Of a stretch of 43,656 bases of DNA, positions 32,609 to 41,248 are shown piece after piece. The notes beneath the pieces were generated by a model. The model saw only the letters and a program-made list of their open reading frames with translations. It was not told the DNA's origin and did no database searches. The position numbers and the translations under genes were made by a program. Positions within the stretch are counted from its first letter, which is position 1, and each line of letters begins with the position of its first letter. This stretch comes from JBLNBU01 sp050260215 (lineage in GTDB: Bacteria > Pseudomonadota > Alphaproteobacteria > Rhodospirillales > Magnetospirillaceae), in contig JBLNBU010000139.1 in assembly GCA_050260215.1 (NCBI GenBank), forward strand, positions 1 through 43,656, given 5' to 3'.

Positions 32609-34000
32609 ATGTCCGTCGAGTTCAACCCGACCAGGGACGCATCCGCGAAGGTTCCGGGATCGGCCCGCGCGACCGTGATGGGGGCGCCGGCCCGCATTGC
32701 CGCCATCTACGCCGCCCTGGGCTGCGCGTGGATCGCCTGGTCGGACGCGGCCATCGGCGCCATCGGGCTTACCTCGAAACAGATGGTGATCGCCGGTACC
32801 GTCAAGGGCTGGGCCTTCGTGGCCCTGACCACCGCGGTGCTGTACCGGCTGGTCCGCGGCCTGGTCCGCGACGCCCAGGCCATGGCGGCCGAGGCCCAGC
32901 GCGAGCACGCCGAGAAGCTGAAGGCGGCCAACCTGCTGTCCACCATTGCCGAGACCTCGACCGACGCCATCTTCGCCAAGGACGCGGCCGGGCGCTACCT
33001 GCTGATGAACCGCCAGGCGCTGCGCATGGTCGGGCGCTCCGCCGACGAGGTCATCGGTCGCGACGACCGCGACCTGTTCCCGCCTGCCGAGGCCGAGCAG
33101 ATCATGGCCGAGGACCGCACCATCCTGGACAGCGGCTCGGTGCGCACCTTCGAGGAACGGGTGACAACCGCCGGCGGGGCCATGGCGCTGTTGACCACCA
33201 AGGGCCCGATTCCCGGCGAGGACGGCCGCCCCATCGGCGTGTTCGGCATCACCCGCGACATCAGCCAGCGGGTCGCGGCCGAACAGGCCTTGCGCGAACG
33301 CAACGAGCAACTGGCCCAATCCAATGCCGATCTCGAGCAGTTCGCCTATGTGGCTTCTCACGACCTGCGCGAGCCGTTGCGCATGGTCAGCGGCTACGTG
33401 GCCATGCTCGAGCGCCGCTACGGCCAGTCCCTGGACGAGGAAGCGCACGAGTTCATCGGGTTTGCGCGCGAAGGCGCCCAGCGCCTGGACCGCATGGTGC
33501 TCGACCTGCTGGAATTCTCGCGGGTCGGGCGGATGAGCGAGCCCTTCGCCCCCGTGCCCCTGGCCGAGGTGGTCGAGACGGCGCGGCTCAACCTGTCGGC
33601 GGTGCTGGCCGAAAGCCGGGGCAACTTGGTCGTGGCCACCGGGCTGCCCGTGGTCCAGGGCGCGCGCGGCGAGTTGGTCCGCCTGCTGCAGAACCTGATC
33701 GGCAACGCCCTGAAATACCGCCACGCCGACCGGCCGCCGGTGGTGGCGGTGTCGTGCCGGGCCGAGGGGGGCAATTGGCAAGTGTCGGTGGCCGACAACG
33801 GCATCGGCATCGGGCCGCAGTACTTCGACAAGATCTTCCACATCTTCCAGCGCCTGCACACGCGGGAACGCTATGACGGCACCGGCATCGGGCTGGCCAT
33901 CTGCCGGCGCATCGTCAAGCACCACGGCGGCCAGATCTGGCTGGACTCGGTGCCGGGCGAGGGCAGCGTCTTCCACTTCACCCTGCCGCGGGCCGACTGA
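32609..34000 (+). CDS. PAS-domain sensor histidine kinase
   Basis: 463 residues. It has two N-terminal hydrophobic helices (about 28-50 and 55-80) with almost no periplasmic loop, a PAS domain (DAIFAKDAAGRYLLMNRQAL, ending GITRDISQR), a HisKA with His in YVASHDLREPLRMV, and an ATPase domain (NLIGNALKYR, DNGIGIG, GTGIGLAICRRIV). The HisKA and ATPase parts closely resemble the kinase at 26549-28183. No response regulator is adjacent. The ATG at 32609 is chosen as giving a complete first helix; a second ATG lies 69 bases further. Confidence 0.88.
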   Translation: MSVEFNPTRDASAKVPGSARATVMGAPARIAAIYAALGCAWIAWSDAAIGAIGLTSKQMVIAGTVKGWAFVALTTAVLYRLVRGLVRDAQAMAAEAQREHAEKLKAANLLSTIAETSTDAIFAKDAAGRYLLMNRQALRMVGRSADEVIGRDDRDLFPPAEAEQIMAEDRTILDSGSVRTFEERVTTAGGAMALLTTKGPIPGEDGRPIGVFGITRDISQRVAAEQALRERNEQLAQSNADLEQFAYVASHDLREPLRMVSGYVAMLERRYGQSLDEEAHEFIGFAREGAQRLDRMVLDLLEFSRVGRMSEPFAPVPLAEVVETARLNLSAVLAESRGNLVVATGLPVVQGARGELVRLLQNLIGNALKYRHADRPPVVAVSCRAEGGNWQVSVADNGIGIGPQYFDKIFHIFQRLHTRERYDGTGIGLAICRRIVKHHGGQIWLDSVPGEGSVFHFTLPRAD

Positions 34001-34004
34001 CCGG

Positions 34005-34553
34005 TCAGACCACCATCGCTTTTTCGCGTCTGACGTGGCGGGCCAGGCGGGCGAAGGCATCCTCGTCCAGGCGGTGGCGCAGGCGGGGGAACTCGACCTC
34101 CTCCTCGCGCCGCGCGTGGTCGGCGACCAGGCGCTTCAGCGCCGAAGCCCGTTCCGCCCAGGCGACGTCGTCGCCCAGCAGCCGTTCCAGGGCGTAAAGG
34201 TGGGTCTTGATGGCACCGTGCTCGGCGTACAGCCGCTCGGCCGCCGCGTGTGCCCCGGCCTCCTCGGCCAGCAGCGGATAGATCACGTCCTCCTCGGCCA
34301 TGGAATGGGCGGCCAGGCTGCGCTTCAGGCGCAGGAACAGCTGGGTGCGGAACGCCAGGCCGCTGCCGCGGGCGCCCTCCATCTGCCTGAGCAGGTCGAG
34401 GAAGTGGCGATGGTCGTCGGCCAGCAGGTCGAAGGGGTCGGGGTTGCCGCCCAGCAGCACCGCCGCCTGGGCCAGCAGCGGCGGCAGCAGGTGCCCGGCC
34501 ACCAGCCCCACCGAGGCGCCGCCGGCAAAGGCGATCCAATCGCGATTGTCCAT
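34005..34553 (-). CDS. Membrane-anchored hemerythrin-domain protein
   Basis: 182 residues with an N-terminal hydrophobic helix (about 7-36) and a hemerythrin-type four-helix domain with His/Glu ligands (DDHRHFLDLL, HSMAEEDVIYP, EHGAIKTHL, DHARREEEVEFP). This is the form found in HHE-domain proteins that bind a di-iron centre and O2 or NO. GGAGGA precedes the ATG. It is convergent with the PAS kinase, with only four bases between. Confidence 0.85.
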   Translation of the reverse strand: MDNRDWIAFAGGASVGLVAGHLLPPLLAQAAVLLGGNPDPFDLLADDHRHFLDLLRQMEGARGSGLAFRTQLFLRLKRSLAAHSMAEEDVIYPLLAEEAGAHAAAERLYAEHGAIKTHLYALERLLGDDVAWAERASALKRLVADHARREEEVEFPRLRHRLDEDAFARLARHVRREKAMVV

Positions 34554-34640
34554 GATCGGGTCCTCCTCGTCTTGCCCCTCCTTGGGGAACAGCCGACCGG
34601 CCCGCCTGTTTCATCGGTCTAACGACGAAAGGACGCCGCC

Positions 34641-36563
34641 ATGGCGCGTGCAGCGGGGCGCATCCTCCTGTGGATCGGCGCCGCGCTGGCGCTGCTGGTC
34701 GCCGTCGCCGTGGTCGTCGTGTCGCGCTGGGACTGGGGGGCCGAGGTCGCCGGCCGGGCTGGAGACGTCCTCCACCGCAAGGTCAGCGTCGGCACCGTCG
34801 GCCTGCGCCTGCGCCGGGTGACGCACCTGCATCTGGGCCGCATCGTCATCGACAACGCGCCTTGGGGCAGCGGCCCCCATCTGGCCGAGATCGACGCCGT
34901 CGACCTGGACATCGACCTGCTGGAACTGCTGCGCGGCCGCGTGGTGCTGCCGTCGCTGGTGCTGTCCCGGCCACGGCTGCTGCTGGAAAAATCGGCCGAC
35001 GGCAAGGCCAACTGGGACTTCAGCCAGAACCCCCAGGCCGCCGCGGCCATCGCCCCGGTGATGCCGTCCAACCGCCACCAGGTTCCGCTGATCGAGCGCC
35101 TGTCCATCGACGACGGCGCCCTGACCTACCGTGATCCGGCCAAGGGCATCGACCTGTCCAGCCGCGTGGCCACCGCGGTGGCCGGCGACCCCGCCCACGG
35201 CAAGGTGACGCTCGCCGGCACCGGGACCATCCAGGGCCAGCCGTTCCGCCTGGAGGCCGAGGGCGGCGCCCTGCTGGCGCTCAAGGAGGGCGACCAGCCC
35301 TATCCGCTGCGCCTGGAGATGACGGTCGGCCAGACCCACGGCCGCATCGAGGGCACGCTGGACGATCCGCTGAAGCTGTCCGGGGTCAACCTGCGCCTGG
35401 GACTGGAAGGCCCGGACCTGGCGGCGCTGTTTCCCATCATCGGCATCCCGACGCCGCGCACGCCGCCCTATGCGCTGGCCGGCCAACTGACCCATGCGGG
35501 CGACCAGTGGGCGCTGGACGGGTTCTCGGGCCGAGTCGGCTCCAGCGACCTGGCCGGGTCCTTGTCGGTGCGCACCGGCGGGGTGCGCCCGTTCCTGCGC
35601 GCCGACCTGGTCTCGGACCGCCTCGACCTGCGCGACCTGGCCGGCTTCATCGGCGGCGGCGGGCCCAAGCCCAAGTCCAGCCGGGTGCTGCCCGACCGGC
35701 CCTTGCAGCTGGACCGGCTGCGCGCCATGGACATGGAGGTGCGCTTCACCGGCCGCCACATCGAGGGCCGCGACATGCCGCTGAAGCGCCTGGATGCGGC
35801 GCTGGGGCTGGACGGCGGGCTGCTGGTGCTCGATCCGTTGTCGTTCACCCTGAAGCAGGGCGAATTCTCGGGCCGGATCGAGCTGGACGGGCGGCGCGAC
35901 GTCCCGGCCGCCAGGCTGGACCTGCGCCTGTCCCGGGTCGACTTCGGCCAGTTCTTCGCCGGCACCCGGTTCGCCGGCAAGATGTCGGGGATCATGGACG
36001 GGCGCATCCAGGTGGCGGGCAGGGGCCGCTCGACCGCCCAGGTGCTGGGCGGCGGCGACGGGCGCCTGGTGCTGACCATGGCCGACGGCTCGGTCAGCGC
36101 CCTGGTCCAGGAACTGGCCGAACTGGACATCGGCAACGCGCTGGGCATCGCGGTGACCAAGGACGAGCCGGTGGCGGTGCGCTGCCTGGTCGCCGACCTG
36201 CGGCTGGCGCACGGCACGGCGACGCCGTCGCTGCTGCTGCTCGACACCGATGAAAGCACCATCACCGCCGACGGAACCGTCGACCTGGGCGCCGAGACCA
36301 TGGACCTGAAGCTCGAGGGCCATCCCAAGCATCCCAGCGTGTTCTCGGCCCGCGCCCCCATCGCCGTCGACGGGGCGTGGACGCATCCGCGGGTCCGCGT
36401 CGAGGCCGGGCGCGAGGTGCTGCGCGGCGCCGCGGCGGCGGCGCTGGGGGCCCTGCTGACCCCGCTGGCGGCCATCGTCCCCTTCCTGTCGCCGGGCAGT
36501 CAGCAGGACCCACCCTGCGGCCAGCTGGTCGCCGAGCTGCGCGGGGCTGAACGGCGGCGGTAG
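34641..36563 (+). CDS. AsmA-family protein
   Basis: 640 residues with an N-terminal transmembrane helix (ILLWIGAALALLVAVAVVVV) and a long repeating beta-rich region. Family features are the N-terminal GDVLHRKVSVGTVGLRL, NAPWGSGPHLAEIDAVDLDIDL, and the C-terminal AsmA_2-like part (GRGRSTAQVLGGGDGRLVLTM, DGTVDLGAETMDLKLEGHPK). AsmA/TamB relatives form grooves across the periplasm that move phospholipids to the outer membrane. AAGGA lies upstream of the ATG. It is convergent with the following SDR gene. Confidence 0.85.
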   Translation: MARAAGRILLWIGAALALLVAVAVVVVSRWDWGAEVAGRAGDVLHRKVSVGTVGLRLRRVTHLHLGRIVIDNAPWGSGPHLAEIDAVDLDIDLLELLRGRVVLPSLVLSRPRLLLEKSADGKANWDFSQNPQAAAAIAPVMPSNRHQVPLIERLSIDDGALTYRDPAKGIDLSSRVATAVAGDPAHGKVTLAGTGTIQGQPFRLEAEGGALLALKEGDQPYPLRLEMTVGQTHGRIEGTLDDPLKLSGVNLRLGLEGPDLAALFPIIGIPTPRTPPYALAGQLTHAGDQWALDGFSGRVGSSDLAGSLSVRTGGVRPFLRADLVSDRLDLRDLAGFIGGGGPKPKSSRVLPDRPLQLDRLRAMDMEVRFTGRHIEGRDMPLKRLDAALGLDGGLLVLDPLSFTLKQGEFSGRIELDGRRDVPAARLDLRLSRVDFGQFFAGTRFAGKMSGIMDGRIQVAGRGRSTAQVLGGGDGRLVLTMADGSVSALVQELAELDIGNALGIAVTKDEPVAVRCLVADLRLAHGTATPSLLLLDTDESTITADGTVDLGAETMDLKLEGHPKHPSVFSARAPIAVDGAWTHPRVRVEAGREVLRGAAAAALGALLTPLAAIVPFLSPGSQQDPPCGQLVAELRGAERRR

Positions 36564-36567
36564 GGCG

Positions 36568-37242
36568 CTATTGCGCGTAGATCATCTTGCGGGTCATGCC
36601 GCCGTCCAGCACCAGGTTGGCGCCGGTCATGAAGCCGGCTTCGGGGCCGGCCAGCCACGACACCAGCGCGGCGACGTCGGCGGGCGTGCCGACCCGGCCG
36701 GCGGGGTGTTGGGCGTGATCTTCGGCCCGCAAGGTCGCGCCGGTGGTGTCGATCCAGCCGGGGCTGATGCAGTTGACCCGCACCTTGGGCCCGAGACTCA
36801 TGGCAAGCGCGTGGGTCAGGGCGACCAGCCCGCCCTTCGACGCCGAATAGGCCTCGGTGCCGGCCTCGCTCATCAGCGCGCGGGTCGAGGCGATGTTGAC
36901 CACCACGCCCCCGCCCGGCGCCGCCGCCAGAATCCCTGCCGCCGCCTGGGCCAGCAGGAAGGGCGCGGTCAGGTTGGTGGCGATGACCGCGTTCCAGTGG
37001 GCCAGGGTTTCGGCATCCAACGGGCGGAATTCGGAAATGCCGGCGTTGTTGACCAGCAGGTCCAGGCGCCCGAGCCCGGCCACCAGCGGCGCAATGGTCG
37101 CGGGATCGGACAGGTCGGCGATCACCTCGGCCGGGCCATGGCGGTCGACGGTCACCACCTTGAACCCGTCGGCGCCCAGCCGCTCGGCCACTGCCCGGCC
37201 GATGCCTTGGGCTGCCCCCGTCACCAGCGCCACCCGTTCCAT
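36568..37242 (-). CDS. Short-chain dehydrogenase/reductase
   Basis: 224 residues of classical SDR form: TGAAQGIGRAVAERL cofactor site, NNAGIS, the catalytic Ser (in NIASTRAL) and YSASK. The end has TGANLVLDGGMT, typical of the family. Substrate unknown; 3-oxoacyl-ACP reductase-like or sugar dehydrogenase activity is possible. AGGGGCGG precedes the ATG. It lies 17 bases after the permease gene on the same strand and is probably co-transcribed. Confidence 0.85.
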   Translation of the reverse strand: MERVALVTGAAQGIGRAVAERLGADGFKVVTVDRHGPAEVIADLSDPATIAPLVAGLGRLDLLVNNAGISEFRPLDAETLAHWNAVIATNLTAPFLLAQAAAGILAAAPGGGVVVNIASTRALMSEAGTEAYSASKGGLVALTHALAMSLGPKVRVNCISPGWIDTTGATLRAEDHAQHPAGRVGTPADVAALVSWLAGPEAGFMTGANLVLDGGMTRKMIYAQ

Positions 37243-37259
37243 CCGCCCCTCCGTAACGC

Positions 37260-39023
37260 TCACGGCGGCCACAATGCCACGATGATGGGCGGGGCGACCA
37301 CCGCCACCATCAGCGACAGCGGCAGCCCCAGCCGCCAGTAGTCGGAAAAGCGATAGCCGCCCGGCCCCATCACCAGGGTGTTGCACTGGTGGCCGATGGG
37401 GGTGAGGAAGTCGCAGGCCGCGCCCACCGCCACCGCCATCAGGAACGGGTCGGGGTTGGCCCGCAGGTGCTGGGCCAGGGTGGCGACGATGGGGCCCAGC
37501 ACCAGCACGGTGGCGGCGTTGTTGAGGAACGGCGTGACCGCCATGGCCATCACCAGCACGGCGGCCACCGCGGCCAGGGGCGGCAGGCCGGTGATCCAGC
37601 CCTGCATCCAGGCTGCGATCAACTCGGTGCCGCCGGTTTTCTGCAAGGCGTCGCTGACCGGGATCAGGCAGGCCAGCAGCACCAGGATGGGCCACTCGAT
37701 GCGCTCGTAGGCCTCGGTCAGCTTCAGCGAGCCGGTCAGCACCATGGCCACCGCCGCCCCGAAAAATGCCATGGCCACCGGTGCTGTGCCGCTGCCGGCC
37801 ACCACCATGGCCACCAACACGATGCCTACCGGCAGCCAGGCCCGGCCCGGCCGGGTCAGCACGATGTTGCGCTCGGCCAGAGGCAGGCAGCCCAGGATGC
37901 CCAGGATGGCCAGGTCGTCGGGATGGCCCTGCAGCACCGCCAGGTCGCCCTTGCGGATGCGGGTCTGGCGGATGCGGCTGCGGATCGGCCGGCCGCGGCG
38001 CGACAGGGCCACCAGGTTCAGGCCGAACTGGTCGCGCAGGCGCAGCGACTGGGCGGTCTCGCCGATCAGGGCCGAGCCCTCGGTCACCACCGTCTCGACG
38101 ATGGCCGGCGTCTCGCCGCCGATGGTGGCGGCGGGCAGCTTGCCCGCGCCCGGCACCTCCAGCTTGGCCAGCACCACCAGGCGCTTGATCTCGGTGGCGT
38201 CGCAGCGCAGCACCAGGGTGTCGCCGGCGAACAGCCACCAGTGGCCGGCAGGGGTGTAGCGCCGGCCCTCGCGGATGATGGCGGCCACTGCCACCTCCCC
38301 GTCGCCGGCTTCCTCGAAGGCGTCGACGGTCTTGTCGACGAAGGGCGAGCCCACGGGCAGCACGAACTCGAAGGTGTAGTCCTCGACCGCGAACGGCTTG
38401 TCGTCGCCGCCGCCCCGCCCGCCCGGCAACAGCCGCCAGCCCACCGTCAGGAACGCCACTCCCAGCGCCGACAGCGCCAGGCCCAACGGGGTGAAGCTGA
38501 ACATGCCGAAGGGCTGCCCCAGCATCTCGGCGCGCAGGCGCGAGACGATGATGTTGGGGCTGGTGCCGACCATGGTGACGATGCCCCCCAGCAGCGAGGC
38601 AAACGACAGCGGCATCAACAGCCTCGATGGCGGCAGTCCGTGCTTGCGCGCCACCTGGAAGGCGACGGGAAGGAAGATCGCCAGCGCGCCGATGTTCTTC
38701 ATCACCGCCGACAGCATAGCCACGAGGCCGCCCAGCACGGCCACCTGGCGGGTGGTGGTGTCCAGGTGCCTGGCGATGCGGGCGACCAGCAGGTCGACCA
38801 CGCCCGAGCGCTCGATGGCGGCGCTGACCACCAGGGCCGAGGCGACGATGATGACGATGTCGTCGGAAAAGCCGGCGAAGGCGTCCTTGGCGGGAACCAC
38901 CCCGGCCACCACCGCGGCCACCAGCCCGCCGGCGGCAACCACGTCGTAGCGCAGGCGGTCCCACACCAAAAGGGCCATCACCCCGGCCAGCACGGCGAAG
39001 GTCGCGGCGGTCTGGTACTGCAT
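37260..39023 (-). CDS. SLC13-family permease with TrkA-C domains
   Basis: 587 residues with two blocks of transmembrane helices flanking a cytoplasmic region of about 200 residues that holds two TrkA-C-like (RCK-C) domains (about 205-380: VGSPFVDKTVDAFEEAG, EGSALIGETAQSLRLRDQFG). Membrane motifs are SAVMKNIGALAIFLPVA, VGTSPNIIVS, TPFLNNAATVLVLGP and TPIGHQCNTLVMGPGGY. Such proteins transport sulfate, dicarboxylates or other anions with sodium; the substrate is not clear here. The ATG at 39023 is preferred over an upstream in-frame start. Confidence 0.88.
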   Translation of the reverse strand: MQYQTAATFAVLAGVMALLVWDRLRYDVVAAGGLVAAVVAGVVPAKDAFAGFSDDIVIIVASALVVSAAIERSGVVDLLVARIARHLDTTTRQVAVLGGLVAMLSAVMKNIGALAIFLPVAFQVARKHGLPPSRLLMPLSFASLLGGIVTMVGTSPNIIVSRLRAEMLGQPFGMFSFTPLGLALSALGVAFLTVGWRLLPGGRGGGDDKPFAVEDYTFEFVLPVGSPFVDKTVDAFEEAGDGEVAVAAIIREGRRYTPAGHWWLFAGDTLVLRCDATEIKRLVVLAKLEVPGAGKLPAATIGGETPAIVETVVTEGSALIGETAQSLRLRDQFGLNLVALSRRGRPIRSRIRQTRIRKGDLAVLQGHPDDLAILGILGCLPLAERNIVLTRPGRAWLPVGIVLVAMVVAGSGTAPVAMAFFGAAVAMVLTGSLKLTEAYERIEWPILVLLACLIPVSDALQKTGGTELIAAWMQGWITGLPPLAAVAAVLVMAMAVTPFLNNAATVLVLGPIVATLAQHLRANPDPFLMAVAVGAACDFLTPIGHQCNTLVMGPGGYRFSDYWRLGLPLSLMVAVVAPPIIVALWPP

Positions 39024-39118
39024 CGCACGGGGGCAAACGCCCGTCGTCACAGTTCGGTTCACCCAAGGCCGGCAAACTGCGCTATAACGGAGGTCTTACG
39101 CCAAACGGAGGGTGTTTT

Positions 39119-39505
39119 ATGGATGATGCGATCGCCTGGTCGGAGCGGTTCTCGGTGGGCCATCCGGACATCGACGGCCAGCATCGCCGGCTGGTCGAGA
39201 TGGCCAACCATGCCCGCACGCTGTTCGGCACCCGCGACCGCGCCGCCATCGAGACGGCCCTGGCCGAGGTCGCCGAGTACACCCGCACCCATTTCCACGA
39301 CGAGGAGATGCTGCTGCAGCAGGTCGGCTATCCTGAGCTGAAGGCCCACATCATCCAGCACAAGATGATCATCGCCTATGTCGAGGAGATGCTGGCCAAC
39401 CGTGCCGCGGTGACCCCGGAAGAGGTGTTCGAGTTCGTCGCCGAGTGGGTGCTGCAGCACATCGCCGTCACCGACCACGATTATGCGCCGTACCTGAAGG
39501 GGTGA
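39119..39505 (+). CDS. Bacteriohemerythrin
   Basis: A 128-residue single-domain oxygen-binding protein. All seven di-iron ligands are visible: H22, H58, E62, H77, H81, H114 and D119 (HPDIDGQH, THFHDEE, HIIQH, HIAVTDHDY). The family stores or delivers O2, or senses it. CGGAGGG lies before the ATG. It is convergent with the PilZ/GGDEF/receptor operon, whose receptor carries the same domain. Confidence 0.94.
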   Translation: MDDAIAWSERFSVGHPDIDGQHRRLVEMANHARTLFGTRDRAAIETALAEVAEYTRTHFHDEEMLLQQVGYPELKAHIIQHKMIIAYVEEMLANRAAVTPEEVFEFVAEWVLQHIAVTDHDYAPYLKG

Positions 39506-39568
39506 AGGTCAGGTCAGACCCGGCCATCCACGTGGCCGTCGACCCTCGGGTCAGGCCCCCGCCAGCCC

Positions 39569-39925
39569 TCAGGGCAGGATGTTGCCGCCCTTGCGGCGGC
39601 GGAAGGTGCGGGTGGGGGCGTCGATCAGGTCGCCCACATGCAGGCAGATGAAGCGCATCAGCGCCACCGTCGGCCAGCCGAACTGCACCGCGATCCAATC
39701 GGTGCTGAGCGCGCGGACCAGGCCGCGGGCGGGGGTGGGCGCCTCGTCGGGATCGGCCGAGCGCAGGCTCATCTCCAGCTTCTGGCCGCGCTGGTAGAAG
39801 CCGACCGGGCGGCGGATTTTGATGCCGCCCAGCGACAGGTCGAGCACCTCGACCGTCACGTCACCGATGGTACAGGTCAGGCCCTTGCCCTCGTGGCGGT
39901 CGAACAGTCTGCGGTCGTTGCTCAT
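39569..39925 (-). CDS. PilZ-domain c-di-GMP-binding protein
   Basis: 118 residues, essentially one PilZ domain: the N-terminal Arg motif (DRRLFDRHEG) and DLSLGGIKI (the D/N-x-S-x-x-G motif), which together bind c-di-GMP. The start codon is two bases after the stop of the diguanylate cyclase gene, so they are coupled. A role as local effector of that cyclase is likely by context. Confidence 0.85.
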   Translation of the reverse strand: MSNDRRLFDRHEGKGLTCTIGDVTVEVLDLSLGGIKIRRPVGFYQRGQKLEMSLRSADPDEAPTPARGLVRALSTDWIAVQFGWPTVALMRFICLHVGDLIDAPTRTFRRRKGGNILP

Positions 39926-39927
39926 GG

Positions 39928-41241
39928 TCACAATCCCGGTCTGTCGCGGCTGGGTCCGAACACCGGTTCGCCGCCGTGGCAGCAATAGCAGTCGGCACCC
40001 GCCCTCTTCGCCTTGTACATCGACGCGTCCGAAGCTTCCAGAATCTCTTCGGCCGTGGTGCCGTGGGCGGGGAACATGGCCACCCCCAGGCTGCCGGCGA
40101 CGCGGATGTCGATCTCGCCGATGCAGCGGTGGCGCCGGAGCACTTCCAACAGCTTGACCGCCAGTTCCTCGGCCTTGTCCTGGCTGCCGACCTCTTCCAG
40201 CAGGGCGACGAACTCGTCGCCGCCGACCCGGGCCACGGTGTCGGTCTTGCGCACCGCCATGGCCAGGTCGTTGGCGACCTGGACCAGCAGCTTGTCGCCG
40301 ACGGCGTGGCCGTACTGGTCGTTGACCGGCTTGAAGCGGTCCAGGTCGATGTAGATCACCGCCAGCGGGGTGTGGTGGCGCACGGCGCGGTTGATGGCCG
40401 CATCCAGGCGGTCGGCCAGCAGGAAGCGGTTGGGCAGGCCGGTCAGCGGGTCGTGGTGGGCCAGGTGGCGCAGGCGTTCCTCGGCACGCTTGCGCAGCGT
40501 GATGTCGCGGACCACGCTGGTATAGGCGACCTGTCCGCCCTGCTCCATCTCGCGCACGGCGATCTCGAGCGGGACCTCGCGGCCGTCCTTGCGCATGCCG
40601 GTGACCTCGGCAGCCGAAGGCAGCAGCCGGTGCAGGTCGAGGTCGGCCGAGGTCTCGCGCGCCGGCACCGGGTCGGGGATCAGCATGCGGATGGAGCGGC
40701 CCATGACCTCGTCGGCATTGAAGCGGAAGATGCGCTCGGCGGCCGAGTTGAAGGTCTGGATCAGGCCCTTGTCGTCGATGGTGACGATGCCGTCGGCGAC
40801 GGTGTTGATGATGCCTTCCAGCCACTGCTCGCGCGAGCGCAGCGCCCGGGCCGAACGCAGGTGCTCGGTGACGTCGCGGGCCTCGATCAGGTAGACCGGC
40901 GGGCCGGGCATCTCCAGGCGCTCGACCCACATCTCGGCATCCATCTCGCCGCCGTTGGCCTTGATCAGCTTCAGCGGAATGACGGCTTCCTCCGTCAGGG
41001 CGTCCAGCCCCAGGCCGACCATGTCGACGTAGTCGTGATGCATCAGCTCGACCAGCCGGCAGCCGACCATGGCCTCGGGCTTGGGGAAGGCCAGCCAGCG
41101 GGCGGCGGCGGCGTTGGCGTAGACGATCTCGTCCTTGCGGATCAACAGCACCAGGTTGCGCATGCGCTCGAGGATCTCGAGGCGCGCCTGCCATGTGGGG
41201 TCGGTGCCCAGCCGGCTCAGTTCGAGGACGAACGGTCGCAT
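39928..41241 (-). CDS. PAS-PAS-GGDEF diguanylate cyclase
   Basis: 437 residues, soluble. Two PAS domains (about 25-130 and 145-260: NLVLLIRKDEIVYANAAAA; GIVTIDDKGLIQTFNSAAE) precede a GGDEF domain (about 265-430: HDPLTGLPNRFLLADRL, VARVGGDEFVALL). The catalytic GGDEF is intact and an RxxD inhibitory site (RKTD) lies five residues before it, so it should make c-di-GMP with product feedback. It is the middle gene of the receptor-cyclase-PilZ operon. Confidence 0.93.
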   Translation of the reverse strand: MRPFVLELSRLGTDPTWQARLEILERMRNLVLLIRKDEIVYANAAAARWLAFPKPEAMVGCRLVELMHHDYVDMVGLGLDALTEEAVIPLKLIKANGGEMDAEMWVERLEMPGPPVYLIEARDVTEHLRSARALRSREQWLEGIINTVADGIVTIDDKGLIQTFNSAAERIFRFNADEVMGRSIRMLIPDPVPARETSADLDLHRLLPSAAEVTGMRKDGREVPLEIAVREMEQGGQVAYTSVVRDITLRKRAEERLRHLAHHDPLTGLPNRFLLADRLDAAINRAVRHHTPLAVIYIDLDRFKPVNDQYGHAVGDKLLVQVANDLAMAVRKTDTVARVGGDEFVALLEEVGSQDKAEELAVKLLEVLRRHRCIGEIDIRVAGSLGVAMFPAHGTTAEEILEASDASMYKAKRAGADCYCCHGGEPVFGPSRDRPGL

Positions 41242-41248
41242 GGACGCC

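Noticed and set aside
37389..39341. A 650-codon open frame on the plus strand opposite the SLC13 permease
   Set aside because: Same shadow effect; the permease and bacteriohemerythrin frames account for the region and the translation is low-complexity His/Gly/Gln.
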